The notes beneath the pieces are model-generated. The model was not told the DNA's origin. It worked only from the letters and a program-made list of their open reading frames with translations, and ran no database searches. Positions 23,744 through 36,700 of a stretch of 64,000 bases of DNA are shown piece by piece. The position numbers and the translations under genes are program-made. The number at the start of each line of letters is the position of its first letter. The first letter of the stretch is position 1. The stretch comes from Pteria penguin (Eukaryota > Mollusca > Bivalvia > Pterioida > Pteriidae). The stretch lies in contig CM068587.1 in assembly GCA_035048485.1 (NCBI GenBank), positions 48,382,496 to 48,446,495 on the forward strand. Direction: 5' to 3'.

Positions 23744-25656
23744 ACATATTTTGTTATTTTCCACTTGTTTTTCATTTTCACTGATTTTCTATGTCCTCTG
23801 GTTTCATGATTTTTAGACTTACGGTTTGGATTTATCCATCATCTTTACCTTCGATTTTCCTATGTTGGAGGGTATCCAATACATCATTTTGTTGGGGACT
23901 ATTTTCGCCCTCTTGCAAAGTTGAACCTGCAGTGTCGGCTACGTCAATAGGTAAAATGTTATTTTTGTTATTGCAGCAGTGGCTTCCCCTTGTCTTACAA
24001 AGATTCGTCGGTAACAATAAAAATTTAAGAGGATATATTTTGTTCATGTATAAATATGGATAACTAATATCTCTGAAGTGATGCTGAAGGCCTTAATAAA
24101 TTGACCTAAATGTAATAGCTAAAGGTCCAATCTAAGGACAGAGCAATGCATAGTAAGAAACATTGTTTAAGGAAGACATAGTATTGCTCTTATATATTTT
24201 TTAAGGATCACTATTCATATATTGGAATAACTGAATATGAATATAGCCTGAAAAACTAATCTGTGATTGCCTATTACAACATCTAATCTATTAAATCCAT
24301 ATGATAATTAATTCCCCACTGATGTAAACATTTAACAGACAGTATTACACAGTCAGACTTTGACTGGATACCTGTCAGAAAGTACAGCAATTTCCAGCAA
24401 CGCACATTGCTCACTCAAACAGCATGTCATGCCATTCTTTATAAAACATTACCTGTAGATTGACCTTAAGCCTTTAAGCCTTGTATCGAAATATAACGCC
24501 TAACTATTTTACATTACATAGTATATTGAACACTAAGGTTCCGACTGACTTTGTATATTTCAATCAACAGTAGAAGGAAACACGTCTGTATAGCATTACA
24601 TTCAAATTTACTCATCATTTATTTACAGATTATTTTTATGGTTTTGTGCTTTCATTGGTCTATATTAGCTTTGGGGACTGAAAAAACCACGAAGTTTTTT
24701 CCCCATTCCTTACTGCCAATACACATCAGGGAAGCACAAAACATAAAAAGAATTCTTATATTTATATATTTTGTCTATTTTGTACCTCAATCGGTCCATG
24801 GCCTCTGTTTATGAAATGCGATACAAGGGATAGCTATGATAATTGAACAACAACACTTTGTGGGAGGTCTTATTAAGTAGTTCCGTTATTAAGATAATAA
24901 AGTGAACTGCTAAGAAATTTTCATATAAAATACATGTGACAAAGAGAGAAACTGTAGATCCATATGGAGTGTTTGAATTGAATTCTTTTTACATCACATT
25001 ACTTCTACATTTCGTACTTGGCGGAAGATTATTTTGCGTAAGTGATTCGGCCAAATCTTCAGATCTCGATATATTTACTTCATAGCATGAAATCATAAGA
25101 TATTAAATCACTGTGAACTTTTTATGAATGGAAAGCAAGACTTTTGTTAATTGTAATGTTTATTCCCGATCGACGATTCTTAGTTTGATCTAAAACACGA
25201 AAATGATCGGAAGAAATAAATATATGTCAAGTGAGGACATTTTGATAGAATTTTGAACAGGCTTCCCTGGTATGCAATATTTATCTGCGACGTACTTTTA
25301 AGTCACGTGATAGGCAATTACCATTATTGATTACCATTATTGAACATTATTGTAAAGGTATGTCTTTGCTGAGAAGAGATTGTACATTGACAAGACATCT
25401 AAAGGAAAATATCATTAAAATTTCTCTAATAAGAATTGACCCATCAGCAGCATGTTGTACTACGGAGCTTTCCTTACTGAGAACATGATTTCTAAGTAGG
25501 ATAGAATGATCACATTTTTTCTATACAATGTGCATATCTACATACATAGGTCGCTGACAATAAAAGTACACTGCTTTCCGAGTCGGATCACAAAATATAT
25601 AAGATAATCTATAAACAGCTAGATGGATTTTTTCAGTCGTTAATCTCTGTAATATG

Positions 25657-25747
25657 TGACGTCAGAAGTTGTACAAATGTTACTTTTTCTTGGGTTTTAA
25701 TTATGACGTCAATGTTCACATTGTGACGTCACAGTAAAATGACGTTA
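25657..25747. promoter_or_regulatory. Cluster of TGACGTCA palindromes (A-B spacer)
   Basis: Perfect TGACGTCA at 25657-25664, 25704-25711 and 25724-25731, plus TGACGTTA at 25740. The octamer is the CREB/ATF consensus. The third sits in the 12-bp palindrome TGTGACGTCACA. The cluster is about 2 kb upstream of copy B exon 1. It could be an enhancer, or a decayed relative of the nearby TIR element that also carries TGACGTCA. Confidence 0.4.
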
Positions 25748-26420
25748 AAACTGTACAACAAATTGTGTAGGGCGCCTTTTTTTTTACTCGGGTGTTCCCG
25801 TAAAATCGGGCAAAAGGATATTTTCAGATATCTCTCAGAGAAATACTGAAGTAGATGGAGCAGTAAATTTTATGAATTTTATAATAATAAGAAAATGTAA
25901 AATACCCCAGCATGCAATAGCACTTTAAGACTACTTTATTGCTTGACTACAAGGTTAAGTTAATGGTTGAACCGGTCTGGTTAATGTCGCTGTATCAGAA
26001 TGGGTATTAAAGTAGGGAAATAAAAATCGTGAAACTTTATACCACAAAGCATTTTTAAAACGCTAAATAAAAAGGGTCGTCAGAGTTTTTTAGTATACAC
26101 TTCAGAATTCTGCATTCTTTATTAGGGCCGTCAAGGGTTTTTCAAAGTAGTCTTCTGTGTTTTCAGAGTTTATAAGAGATAAACAGGATTTTCAGATGTT
26201 TATTATCAGAAGAAATTTTAATCTGAAAACTGAAAATTCTCTCTCATTTCTATAGCACCTATAATAATTATTAGTATTATTCTTGCAGTGTCTAAGATTC
26301 AATACACATGATAGTAAAAGACCATCGTTACACACACCTCCAATTACTAGACCTGTGAAACTCTATAATCGACAGAGTCTCTGAGTAAATGAGTCTTCCT
26401 TAAACAGAGTTATTTCCCTG

Positions 26421-26567
26421 TTGGGCCGGCATCAGACGTAAAACAATTATAACGTCATCAATTTCATATGAATACGTCATTTTTGTACTATAATTTTCCT
26501 GATTTTTACATTGCCTTCCATAGGATTTGATGACGTCATAAATGTTTTACGTCAGATGCCTTCCCAA
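26421..26567. mobile_element. 147-bp MITE-like element with 41-bp terminal inverted repeats (A-B spacer)
   Basis: The left arm 26421-26461 is the reverse complement of the right arm 26527-26567 apart from about five positions (four in the second spacer's copy). Arms begin TTGGG and contain GACGTAAAACA and ACGTCATCAA. The 65-bp interior has no coding potential. No clear target-site duplication is visible. Confidence 0.8.
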
Positions 26568-27606
26568 ATGAGAGGTTACTATGTATAACGAAATGACCGA
26601 GTGTACCATGTTTTCTTTTAAAAGATATGGTATAAATATTATTCTTACATCCTGATTGATTATAATATTATAACATTGTCTAAGTCTCAATATATAACAG
26701 CCATAATATCCCCCTAACCCAGTCTCCACTAGTCAAGCTCCGGACTTGGCAGATTAATATTTTGCACCGTGTCTAAAATTAAAATATATGGGAGCAAATA
26801 TTATTCTTACATCCATAAAATAACTTTCACAATGATTCTTCTATTCAAGAGAGTGAACAGTACTTAATTCGAAAGGACTCTTCATCCATGTGCTTATCGA
26901 TATATTCTAATGAAAATGATATCAGTAATTTCTTTTTCCTTTTCTATCGATTTGTTTACTTGATACTGAGAAAACCTCATCACATGCAATTAATTAACTA
27001 TCAATTTCTTGCATCAAAAGTAATACCACTTCTATGGTGTTTGGAAGTCAAGTTATATTGGAAAACACTATAAGCCTACACATATTTATGAGAACCAAAC
27101 AATGACCAAGACATCTTCGGTCCTACATAAAATCAGTGGTTAAATGGGGTAGAAATATCATTTTAGTACAAGTCGGCTGAATCGGAAAAAAGATAGGCAT
27201 ACGTATATTGTATTGAGACATTAAAATTTATTGCATTCTTTAAGTACTAGATAGAATTTACAAATGTACCATGTATGCATGGTTTATATATTAAACCCTT
27301 ACTGATCCTGATCACGACTAAAGTCTAAATCAAATACATATACATGTAGATTGATTAAGCAGCTTAACGTAGATAGACAAAACCTGTCCACACAAATCAT
27401 GCATGGGTCCAAATCGTTATTAATAATGTTACATACTCTCTATCATTATCAATACAACATCATAACTATATATAGAAATACTACTGAAAGATATGAAATG
27501 AAACACTGGTGTGTTATCAGTATGTGTAATGCGTAATTTTACTGTCACAATTGATACCCGGTCTAAAAGTTAACTGGAGTCAGCAATAAATGTTGCCAAA
27601 TTTGAT

Positions 27607-27660
27607 GAAACTTTGTCCTTTATCAAATAGTATATATAGGAGCCTACCTCTTAGTCCAGT
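27607..27660 (+). promoter_or_regulatory. Core promoter of copy B with TATA box
   Basis: TATATATA at 27631-27638 lies 65-72 bp before the ATG. An initiator-like CCAGTTT at 27656-27662 is the likely start site (A near 27658), about 27 bp after the TATA box, giving a 5' UTR of about 45 nt. Just upstream, 27607-27621 read on the minus strand is AAAGGACAAAGTTTC, resembling an HNF4-type direct repeat. HNF4 controls apolipoprotein genes in other animals; binding here is inference. Confidence 0.6.
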
Positions 27661-27702
27661 TTAATACAAAGCGACGTTAACATTGTACTGCAGCTCCCTA
27701 TC

Positions 27703-27751
27703 ATGGGGACTAAACTATTACTTCTCGCCCTCGTGGCCGGAACATATGCAG
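27703..27751 (+). CDS. Copy B exon 1: signal peptide
   Basis: Encodes MGTKLLLLALVAGTYA plus the first base of the next codon: a basic n-region, a leucine-rich core and a small-residue cleavage site (likely after TYA). It targets the protein to the secretory pathway. The donor is GTAAGG, and the exon ends in phase 1, matching the 39-nt exon 2. Confidence 0.88.
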
Positions 27752-30700
27752 GTAAGGAATTACACTTTATCCAGTGTTATATGATGTTTTCTTTTAATTT
27801 TACCTCTGATTGTTTTAATTAGTACGAATTATGCTATTTTGCTGTCACATTTGCTTAATTGTCTTCGTTACAGAGACAACCCATGCAAAATACATTATAG
27901 TTTTTGAAAAAGAAACCACAGAACCTTATTTTCACCTTTTCTTCCATACTCTGAGACCGACTAAACTAGTACTTTGATTTGAAAGAAAAGTTACCCTCAT
28001 AAAATCACCTTTGGAGACAGGGGAGGCAGAGGCGTGATAGCCATATTCTCACTCTGTTGCTAGACTTAGCGACATTAGACCCCTTTTATTTTTTTTTAAC
28101 CTTATCGTTTTAATATAATGGATTGAAGTTTATTAATGAGAAGATCGATGTTCTTTTTTTTTTCCTTTTCTGTCATGAATGAAAATACATTAAATAAAGA
28201 CGGATGCTATCATTTAAACCAAGAAAGAGTTTAGAGATGTGGTTTATATACATGATATCATCTACCCGATGTAATTAAAACGAAAGTCAAAGGAAAATTT
28301 CCCAGTGTTCAATGTCACAAATGTCGATATAGCACGGTTATAGATATGTACAATAACGTTTCCGCTTTGGGTTTGAAACACTCATAAATAAACATTAAGA
28401 TTGTATTAACACTAAATAATATTACAAATCGATTTTCAAATTGAATGTATGCCACCCATCAACTTGTTTACCATGTTGTGAATCTCAGGTTAACATGACT
28501 CGTATATGTCCGAGTGTTTTCTCTTCAATAATTAAAAAGCTTAAGTGTTACATATACGAAATACGCATGTGGAAATTTAACTCCTTGTATTCTTTCATCG
28601 TGTTTTATCTTCACACTTTACAAAACTCATAAATAGTAGATAAAGTTAATATGATGAAATAAGATAATCGTTACTGAAATCATCTACTACTTCTGAAAAA
28701 ACTGTTTTCTTAAGATAAGATAATTTTGATGGCAGTCTTACAAGAAATAAACAGAAGGAAAAAAGAGGAGTTACCGGCTCAGTTATGTGGCAGAAGTCAC
28801 CATGGAGCTATACAATACATGAATATAAATAATACAATAGAACATTTAACACATTACAAAAATATTTGATTGTAGTGCAATTACGATACCGACTTAGGAC
28901 GGTCATTTAATTTGACAAAAGCCAAACAAATGGTGTGGTTAACCGGTTTACGGGCCCACCTTCCCACTCATCGTAACAGCAGAACAATCAAAAGAAGTAA
29001 AAGAAAACGAAACATCTTTCATATACTTAAATCTGATATCAATTAACTTTATCTACTTTTATTACTTCTCTGGTGATGAAAAATGTATTCATACCAACCT
29101 CCTCATATTGTTGATTGTCGATTTTTATTTTCTCTTTCATTCCTTTTATTTTCAGTACCAACAATTAGAGAGTCTTGTTCAACTACATGCACAGGTGAGA
29201 CTTATAACTTTCTTCTTATTATCACAAATTGTCTTATTTTGCGATTCGATTATACATATGCATTACATCATATTGAAATTTATCTTGTCTAAATGATTGA
29301 TGCAATACATGCTGTTTTTTTTTCATATTGATATAGGAAATAACAAATTTGGATACCAGCCAGGAACAACATACGAATTTGACTATGATGTGGACACAAC
29401 AACTCTCCTACAAGGTGCATCCGAGGGCCTCTCAGGACTGAAGATGTCAGCCAAGGTCCAGCTGGAAGTTCTCTCAAAATGTGATTTGGTTTTGAAGGTA
29501 AAAACATTTTCCATAAAATCCAACATAGTGAACATAATTAAGATACCTGTACAGATATTGTATTAACATAGTCTTCAATCGCTTAAATGAGATTATTTTA
29601 TTGATATTCGGTACTTTATTATTCATACTATTTTGAATCACATACTTTCTCATTCAGGTGGACAGTGTATCACTCCACGAACGAGACCCAAATTCTCCCA
29701 AAAACTTCCTGATCTCTGCAGTCACAAGTGAATTCAGACAAGCAATTGAAGAACATCCATTGCGATTTTCCTTTCAAGATGGCCGCGTAGACTCTCTTTG
29801 CCCATCTGACAGTGAGAGATCTTGGGTGCTAAATATCAAGAAAGGTATCCTTTCTATGGTGCAAAACACAATGGATGATTTGACTACTGACCAAAACGTG
29901 AAGGAGGTAATAAAACCTTAAAAATGGTACATGATTCCATTCTTATAATATTTGAGCAGTAGATAATTAAACTGTAGCTGATATATTGCTATATTGTGTA
30001 TGTAATATATAAGTGGGTTTTAATACAACTTTATTGCATTATTCGATTTTTTTTTGTTAAGACCGATGTTGCTGGCACATGCGATGCTGATTACACTGTT
30101 GAGAAGAATGGATGGTACAGCGTAACAGTGAAAAAGAGCAAGAATCTGTTAGGATGCACTGAGCGTCATTCATTGAAAAGTGCTCTCCAGGGAACACCAT
30201 ATAGCGTGCCATCCGTAAGTCATTACTGCATAGACACCATTCAAATATAAAATATACTTTTAAATGAAAGATTTTAATGAACAATGTGTTGTACATGAAA
30301 TATAAAAGTAGTTTTTATCTTCAGGAGATTCAATCGTTACCAATAATGAAAAGCTCCCATGATTGTCAACAAGAGATTAGTAAAGCTGGAATACTGAAGA
30401 GCTCAACATGTGCTGAAAGCCATATATTTAGACCATTTAGTCGCGAGTCGAGTGGTGCAGTGACAAATAGCAAACAGACCTTAACATACGTCAGTGAACG
30501 CAGTGGTGTTTCCAATCCAAGTATGTCCTTCTTCAGTATAGATTCATTACATATATAATAATCAAGATAATGTTATACTAAGTAAATTGACTCTGTGTTT
30601 TTCTATTAATGTATACTGCATTGCTTTTTTAATTATATGTCTGGCTTTGTAGGAACTGTAAACAGGAAAACCAGCATGACATATGAGCACACAGATGATG

Positions 30701-33700
30701 CTACGAAAACATTGACGACAAGAAAACAGGTGGAAGAGAAACTCGTCGAAATATGTTCTTCTACGAAGGAAGATGTTCGCCCTGAAACTCCTCGCTTTTT
30801 CGCCGACCTTGTTACATTGTTAAAAACAGTTGATGCTTCTACACTAGAAACACTTTATGAAACTGTAAAGAGAGGGTCTCTTTGTTCCGACAACAACAGC
30901 AAAGTCAGGTAAATACATAGACGAAAGAAAAGAAGATAACTGACTCAGCTATACGTAAAAGTAGCTACGAATGCAAAGCAAATAAAATAATGATATGGTA
31001 TCGCAAAATATTCATGTGTTATGTAGTTTCAGTGCTGACTTAGAATAGTCAACTAAAGCGATACTCGTCACTTAATTGGTGTAGTTAACCAGTTTACGAG
31101 TCAACTTTTCCATTCACTACAAAAGCAAAAGGATCAAAAACATATAATATAGCGAGACACAATAAAACGTCATGATTTTACACACAATGAGACTGTAAAT
31201 ATTATTGCTATGTTTTGAAAATGTTTAATAATATGACCATTGCATTACAGTAAATTCTTTACTGACGCAATTCCAATGATTGAAACAAGTTCGTCATTAC
31301 GCATGCTCGTAAAATTGATCAATGATAACGAAATCACTGGAACAGAAGCAGATATGTGGCTTACGACTCTAAGCTTTATTCAACGACCAACAAAAGACAT
31401 GTTGAACGAAATCAAGGTAAGAGAGCAGTATTGAAAAATAAAATGAAAGACATGGCTGTAAATAAATTAAGCTGCTATTCAAGCAAGTTTTTCCTAAATT
31501 TTTACTAAACACGCAAAAGTAATGATACTATTTTCTATCTTTTCAATAGCCAATCGTCACAAAGAATGGGAATTCTATGCTCGCAGTGAGTTCACTCCTG
31601 AATAATTACTGCAAAACAACTTCATGCGACATGGATTTTGATGTCAAAGAAATTGTGTCAACAATGGAAAATAAAATTGGATATGGATGCTACGTTGATG
31701 ATAACAATATCGAAACTGTAAGTTATACTTTACTAAAAAATTACTTATTGTTGTAAAAAGTTATTAACTAGGTACATAGTACATGTACAGGAGAATATCA
31801 CTACACACAACGTTTTGTTTCAATTTATAGGTAGTAATAACTCTACGTGCACTTGGTAACGCTGGTTACATTTCATCTGCACTTCCAACCATCACAACCT
31901 GTCTGAATAGAAAGGAAAACCCCATGGAGGTTAGAGTAGCTGCTGCTGAGGCATTCCGAAGAGCTTCCTGTGACATCGATGTAAGACCAATATCAAAATA
32001 TATATTGTACCATCTGTTCCTTACTTTAACAGAAATGACGATAATTAAAATCACATTTATGTACAGTTAAAAGAGAAAACAGAAGACATCTGACTAAGCT
32101 GTATGACACAAATCACCAAGGACATGCACCTAAATAAACAATTACAGTTAATTCATTTAAATTTGTTTTACAGAGAAGCGAGATTAGCCGAATTTTTCAG
32201 GACCAGAAAATAGATTCTGAACTGAGGATTGTAGCATACCTATCCCTTATGGAATGTCCATCGGACTCTGTTATAACGACAGTTAAGACCGCACTGGAAT
32301 CAGAAGAGGTGAACCAGGTCGGATCATTTGTTTGGTCACATCTCACAAACCTCATGGAAACATCTAATCCACTGAAACAAGATATACGATCTATTCTTGA
32401 AGACGAAACTCTGAAAAAAGAATTCAATATGGACAATAGGAAATTTTCCAGAAACTACGAATGGTCTCTTTTCTTGGAGAAACTGAACACAGGCGCATCA
32501 GTAGAAAGCAACATGATTTGGTCCTCTAATTCCTTTATTCCAAGGTCCGTGATGGCGAACCTTACGTTGGATCTTTTCGGACAGTCCATCAATCTATTTG
32601 AAGTTGGAGGCAGAATTGAAGGATTGGAATACTTCCTCGAAACATATTTCGGACCAAATGGTTACTTTGCAGAAAAGGCTGTCAACGAAGCCACCAAACA
32701 AGTTGTAAAAGGCATCGATACCAAGAAAATGAACAACATTGACAACCAGGTCTGAATGGAAATTAGTTTTCAGTTTTCTGCATATATTTCCTATATTTTA
32801 TTAAAATACACACATTGAAGTTTAAAATCATTTCAATAATACTTACTTAGAATTTGTCAATATATATGATTTCAGTTTACATCAGAAATGGATAAACTCA
32901 AAGGGGCCCTCTACTTAAGAATGTTTGGAAATGATATCAGATACAGCAGCTTCCGTGGTTCCAAAGACATCCTTGGCGGAAACGGTTTCAATATCTTGGA
33001 GCTACTCATTAGTCTGTCCAAAAATCATGATTATAGCTTTACACAGAACTTGATGTTTTTGAACAGTGGTCTGACTATTCCAACATCTGCTGGTTTCCCT
33101 GTGAATCTGAAAGTCAATGGAACATCAACAATGGATTTCAAAGCCTCTGGAAAGGTCGACCTCCGTAAGCTAGGAACCAGTCCAAGAAGTTTAGTAGTGA
33201 CTGGACTTATTCGTCCAAGGTACATGATTTCAAAAGATATTTCTATCAGTATGATAGTAAGATAAACACAAATGTTGTACATTAAGGCATTCACAAAAAT
33301 ATTAAAACAATGATATATCAAAATGTTTCAGTGCTGCAGTAGAAATTTCAAGCATGATGAGTGTAGATGCTTTCGTCACAAAGAGTGGAATGAAAATGGT
33401 ATCAACCCTTCACACTAGTACTCAACTTAAAGGAGCAATTTCATTGAAAGACGGCCAAGTGTTTAGTGCCGAATGGGAACCAAGTGACAAGACAGAAATT
33501 CTCAACGTGAAGTAAGCATTAAAAGTCAATGTTGAAACACATAACCTATTGATACAATTGTTACTTTTCTTGTTATTTTTAGATTTATGTCCACTGTGGT
33601 ACATTGTTGTCAGTGCCATAGTCATGTGACACCAGTTACTTTCGTATTTTACAATATAAGCAGAATGCACCATTTGATATGAAATTCCTTCTTTCTTAAG

Positions 33701-36700
33701 ATCTTCCTTTTTCACCGTTCACCGTGAAACAGAAAAAGAACAGAAAATGATTACAGCCAACAGACAAAAGAAAGAAATGTGTACCGGTAACAGAATGGCA
33801 AAGATTACTGGTTTAGAACTGTGTGGTGAATTACAGTTTCCAAATGCATCTCTGAAGGCAGATGCTCCATATTTCCCATTTACTGGACCAGTTTCACTTG
33901 ATCTTGCTCTTTTCAAACGTGACAGCCACAAGTCATATAAGATGCAAACTAACCTCATCAATGTGAGTATTTGATTGTTTCTTTGGATTGTTGATAAATA
34001 AAAATTCTTCGCTGATTTATAATAAAGGGATTTAGGGCTGCGGTTATATCTCACCAACTTGAGTCTATTTCTTGAGTCATTATATCATTCTTTTTGCCTC
34101 ACGAGACATAAAAGGTTTTGATACAAGGATTGTCTGATAGAATACCATCAAATTGGTGATGTATTATGTTTCATCTAATTTCAAAATATATTTTTTTAAG
34201 GAGAATAAGTACTTATTTAAATTCATTGCATTATAAATGTTTTTTGCAGAACCGAAAAGAAATGAACATGAAAGTTTATTTCAACACACCTGGATCTAAA
34301 GTGGACAGACAATTATCAGCCAGTATGGTACTGAAGAAAGCTGAAAAGACCCTGAAGATGAATATGATCTCACCATGGAAAAAAGCAAGTTATGAGGGTA
34401 AGAAGGAATATGGATTACGTTGGAAATTTATCATAATGTTCCATTATTAATTTGGCAATCATACGAGAATGAAAAAAAATGTAAACAAATTGTTGTCTTT
34501 TTTGATAACAGGAGAAATTGTATCAACAAAAGATATGAAGAAAGTTGGTGGTGTTTTGACTATTGACGGAAGCAACACTTATCAAGCCAACGCCCAGCTC
34601 TCAAGGTCAAGAAAGGGTAACTCCTTCATATACAGTCCCCTTGTGGAAATAATTGTTCCCAAGATGAAAGCAATCATACTAAAAGGAGAGGTTGAATACC
34701 GCCCTTCACAACTCTTGGACAGCGAACTTACACTCACAGGAATCTCAAAAACACCTATTGTAACTAAAGGTACGTCAATGTTATATAATGACTTTGTATA
34801 CAGAAAATTTCTGAAATGAATCTTTTTTCTTTACTAACAATGAAAGATGTCATAAACTCTTCAAAGTAATACGTGTATGAAAAAAAAAGTTTAAGTAGTA
34901 TATAAAATAAAAATATTATTACAGCTTTGTATGACGGTAAAATTGATTATTATATACTGCATTAGTAAATACCATCGGTGTACAATGAAATACGTAAAAC
35001 TAATTTAATTATTTTCAGTATCATTCATGAACAAGAAAGTAATTGTTTCCGCGAAAGCTTCTATCAGTTTCCAAAAGAAGAAGGAGTATGCATTTGAGAC
35101 TAGCCTTCAGACATATCAAACCAAAAAGTCAATCCGACATAGACCATTCCTATCGATAAGAAGTCCAACAAGAACTTATGTTGCCTTTGGTGGTTCAGCT
35201 GAGGTTAAATATGGCAAAGCACTAGTACTTGATTTTACCATGGATCAAATTACAAGTAAACCAATGAAAGTTTTAGGTACGACACTTTTATAAACTAGTG
35301 ATAAAATTAACCAAGTAAACTAAATGAAATCCCTTATAATAAAACCTTGATCATGAAGAATTTGCGATTCCATATTAGAGTTTATTATCTTTTAGTGCGA
35401 TTAAGGGATGAAACATCAAAGAAAAACCAAAAGTACAGAGCAAAGATTGATATTCGCACACCACTTCTAACAACCAAAATCGGATCTAACTTTGTGAAAA
35501 GAGGATCGAAAGCCGTGATATTCCGTTCCACAGCCAATTACGTTATTCCTCGTGTCGCCAGGGATACAGTCAAACTGAATGCCAAAATGAATTTTGCAAG
35601 TACAAGGAGCATGAAAGCTGTAAAAGGAAACTTGTAAGTAATAACGACTTTTTCGTTTGATAAACCGAATCCGAATTCATCGAAATGCAGTATGATTCTA
35701 TTAGCATTTTATTTTTAGATTCAGATATTCATGCTTGGATACTGAATTTAACGTTAAATTAAGAATAACTGACGATGTTTTTATCACAGGGATGTTGCTT
35801 TCAAAAAGGCTACTCATCTTAATGGCAGAACCGTTTTTAACTTACAACACAATAAGAAACATTCTGAAGGAGAATTTGACATGAGATACGGCGACAAGAA
35901 AGATGCCAGCAAACGAGTGTATCTACAGACCATAATGAATCATATCCGAATTTCTAAATTAAAGAAAATTCAGTATGATATCAACAGCAAGGCACTTATC
36001 CCTGCTTTGGTAAGTTGGGTCTTGTTTTTTGGATGCCGTTGATCAGTTATTCAGATTACATTATCCCATCTTTATCTTGTTACGTGCTTTTTAAAATATT
36101 TTGAAATAAGATATTGAAACGCCTTTATATTCTCTAGGGTATTGATTTGCAAGTGAAGGGAGAACACTCACAATCTCCAAACACAGTAGACTCCAAACTG
36201 GCATTATCGACAGGAAAGAAATCTTCATATGAGGGCTCAATCAGTCTGAAAGACAAATCAAAGAAAACAAAAACCTACATTGGTGTTGCAAAGGTATCAT
36301 ATCCTGGAAACGATATGGAAATCAAAAGCGAACTTACACAACCAAATGCCAGAAAGTATATTAATAAATTGTCAGCCACCTTGGGAAAAGGCAATTCATT
36401 CGCTTCAGAGACTATTTACCGTAACGTCGATACAGATGAACACGAAGTCTCCACAACAATTTCTCTTCCCAACACCAAACCATTTACCTTATCTGGGAAA
36501 TGCAAGCTCGATTCCAAAAACCTCCAAGCTGCTGCTCAACTTAAGAGCGGAAATGATGTTTATGCCTTCTCATCTTCTTCTAAATATAGACCTGGTGCAA
36601 TCCTTGATATCTCCACTGACATCAGATATCCATCAAGACGAATCACTGCCGAAATTGGTATCAAAAACAAAAAGCCACTGTATTCAAGCCGACTTGATGT

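Larger units (their letters stand above)
23172..27606 (+). other. Intergenic spacer between copies A and B
   Basis: I find no convincing gene, tRNA or rRNA here. The spacer holds small inverted-repeat elements (23638-23743, 26421-26567), a TGACGTCA cluster (25657-25747) and a loosely repeated AGGGYCGTCA(R) motif near 26071 and 26125. The B-to-C spacer repeats the same content in the same order with scattered substitutions and small indels, so it belongs to the duplicated unit. Confidence 0.7.

Noticed and set aside
23791..24063. A 90-codon open frame in the A-B spacer.
   Set aside because: The frame is not preserved in the second spacer (52721-52957 is altered and shorter), and the sequence shows no domain or start context.
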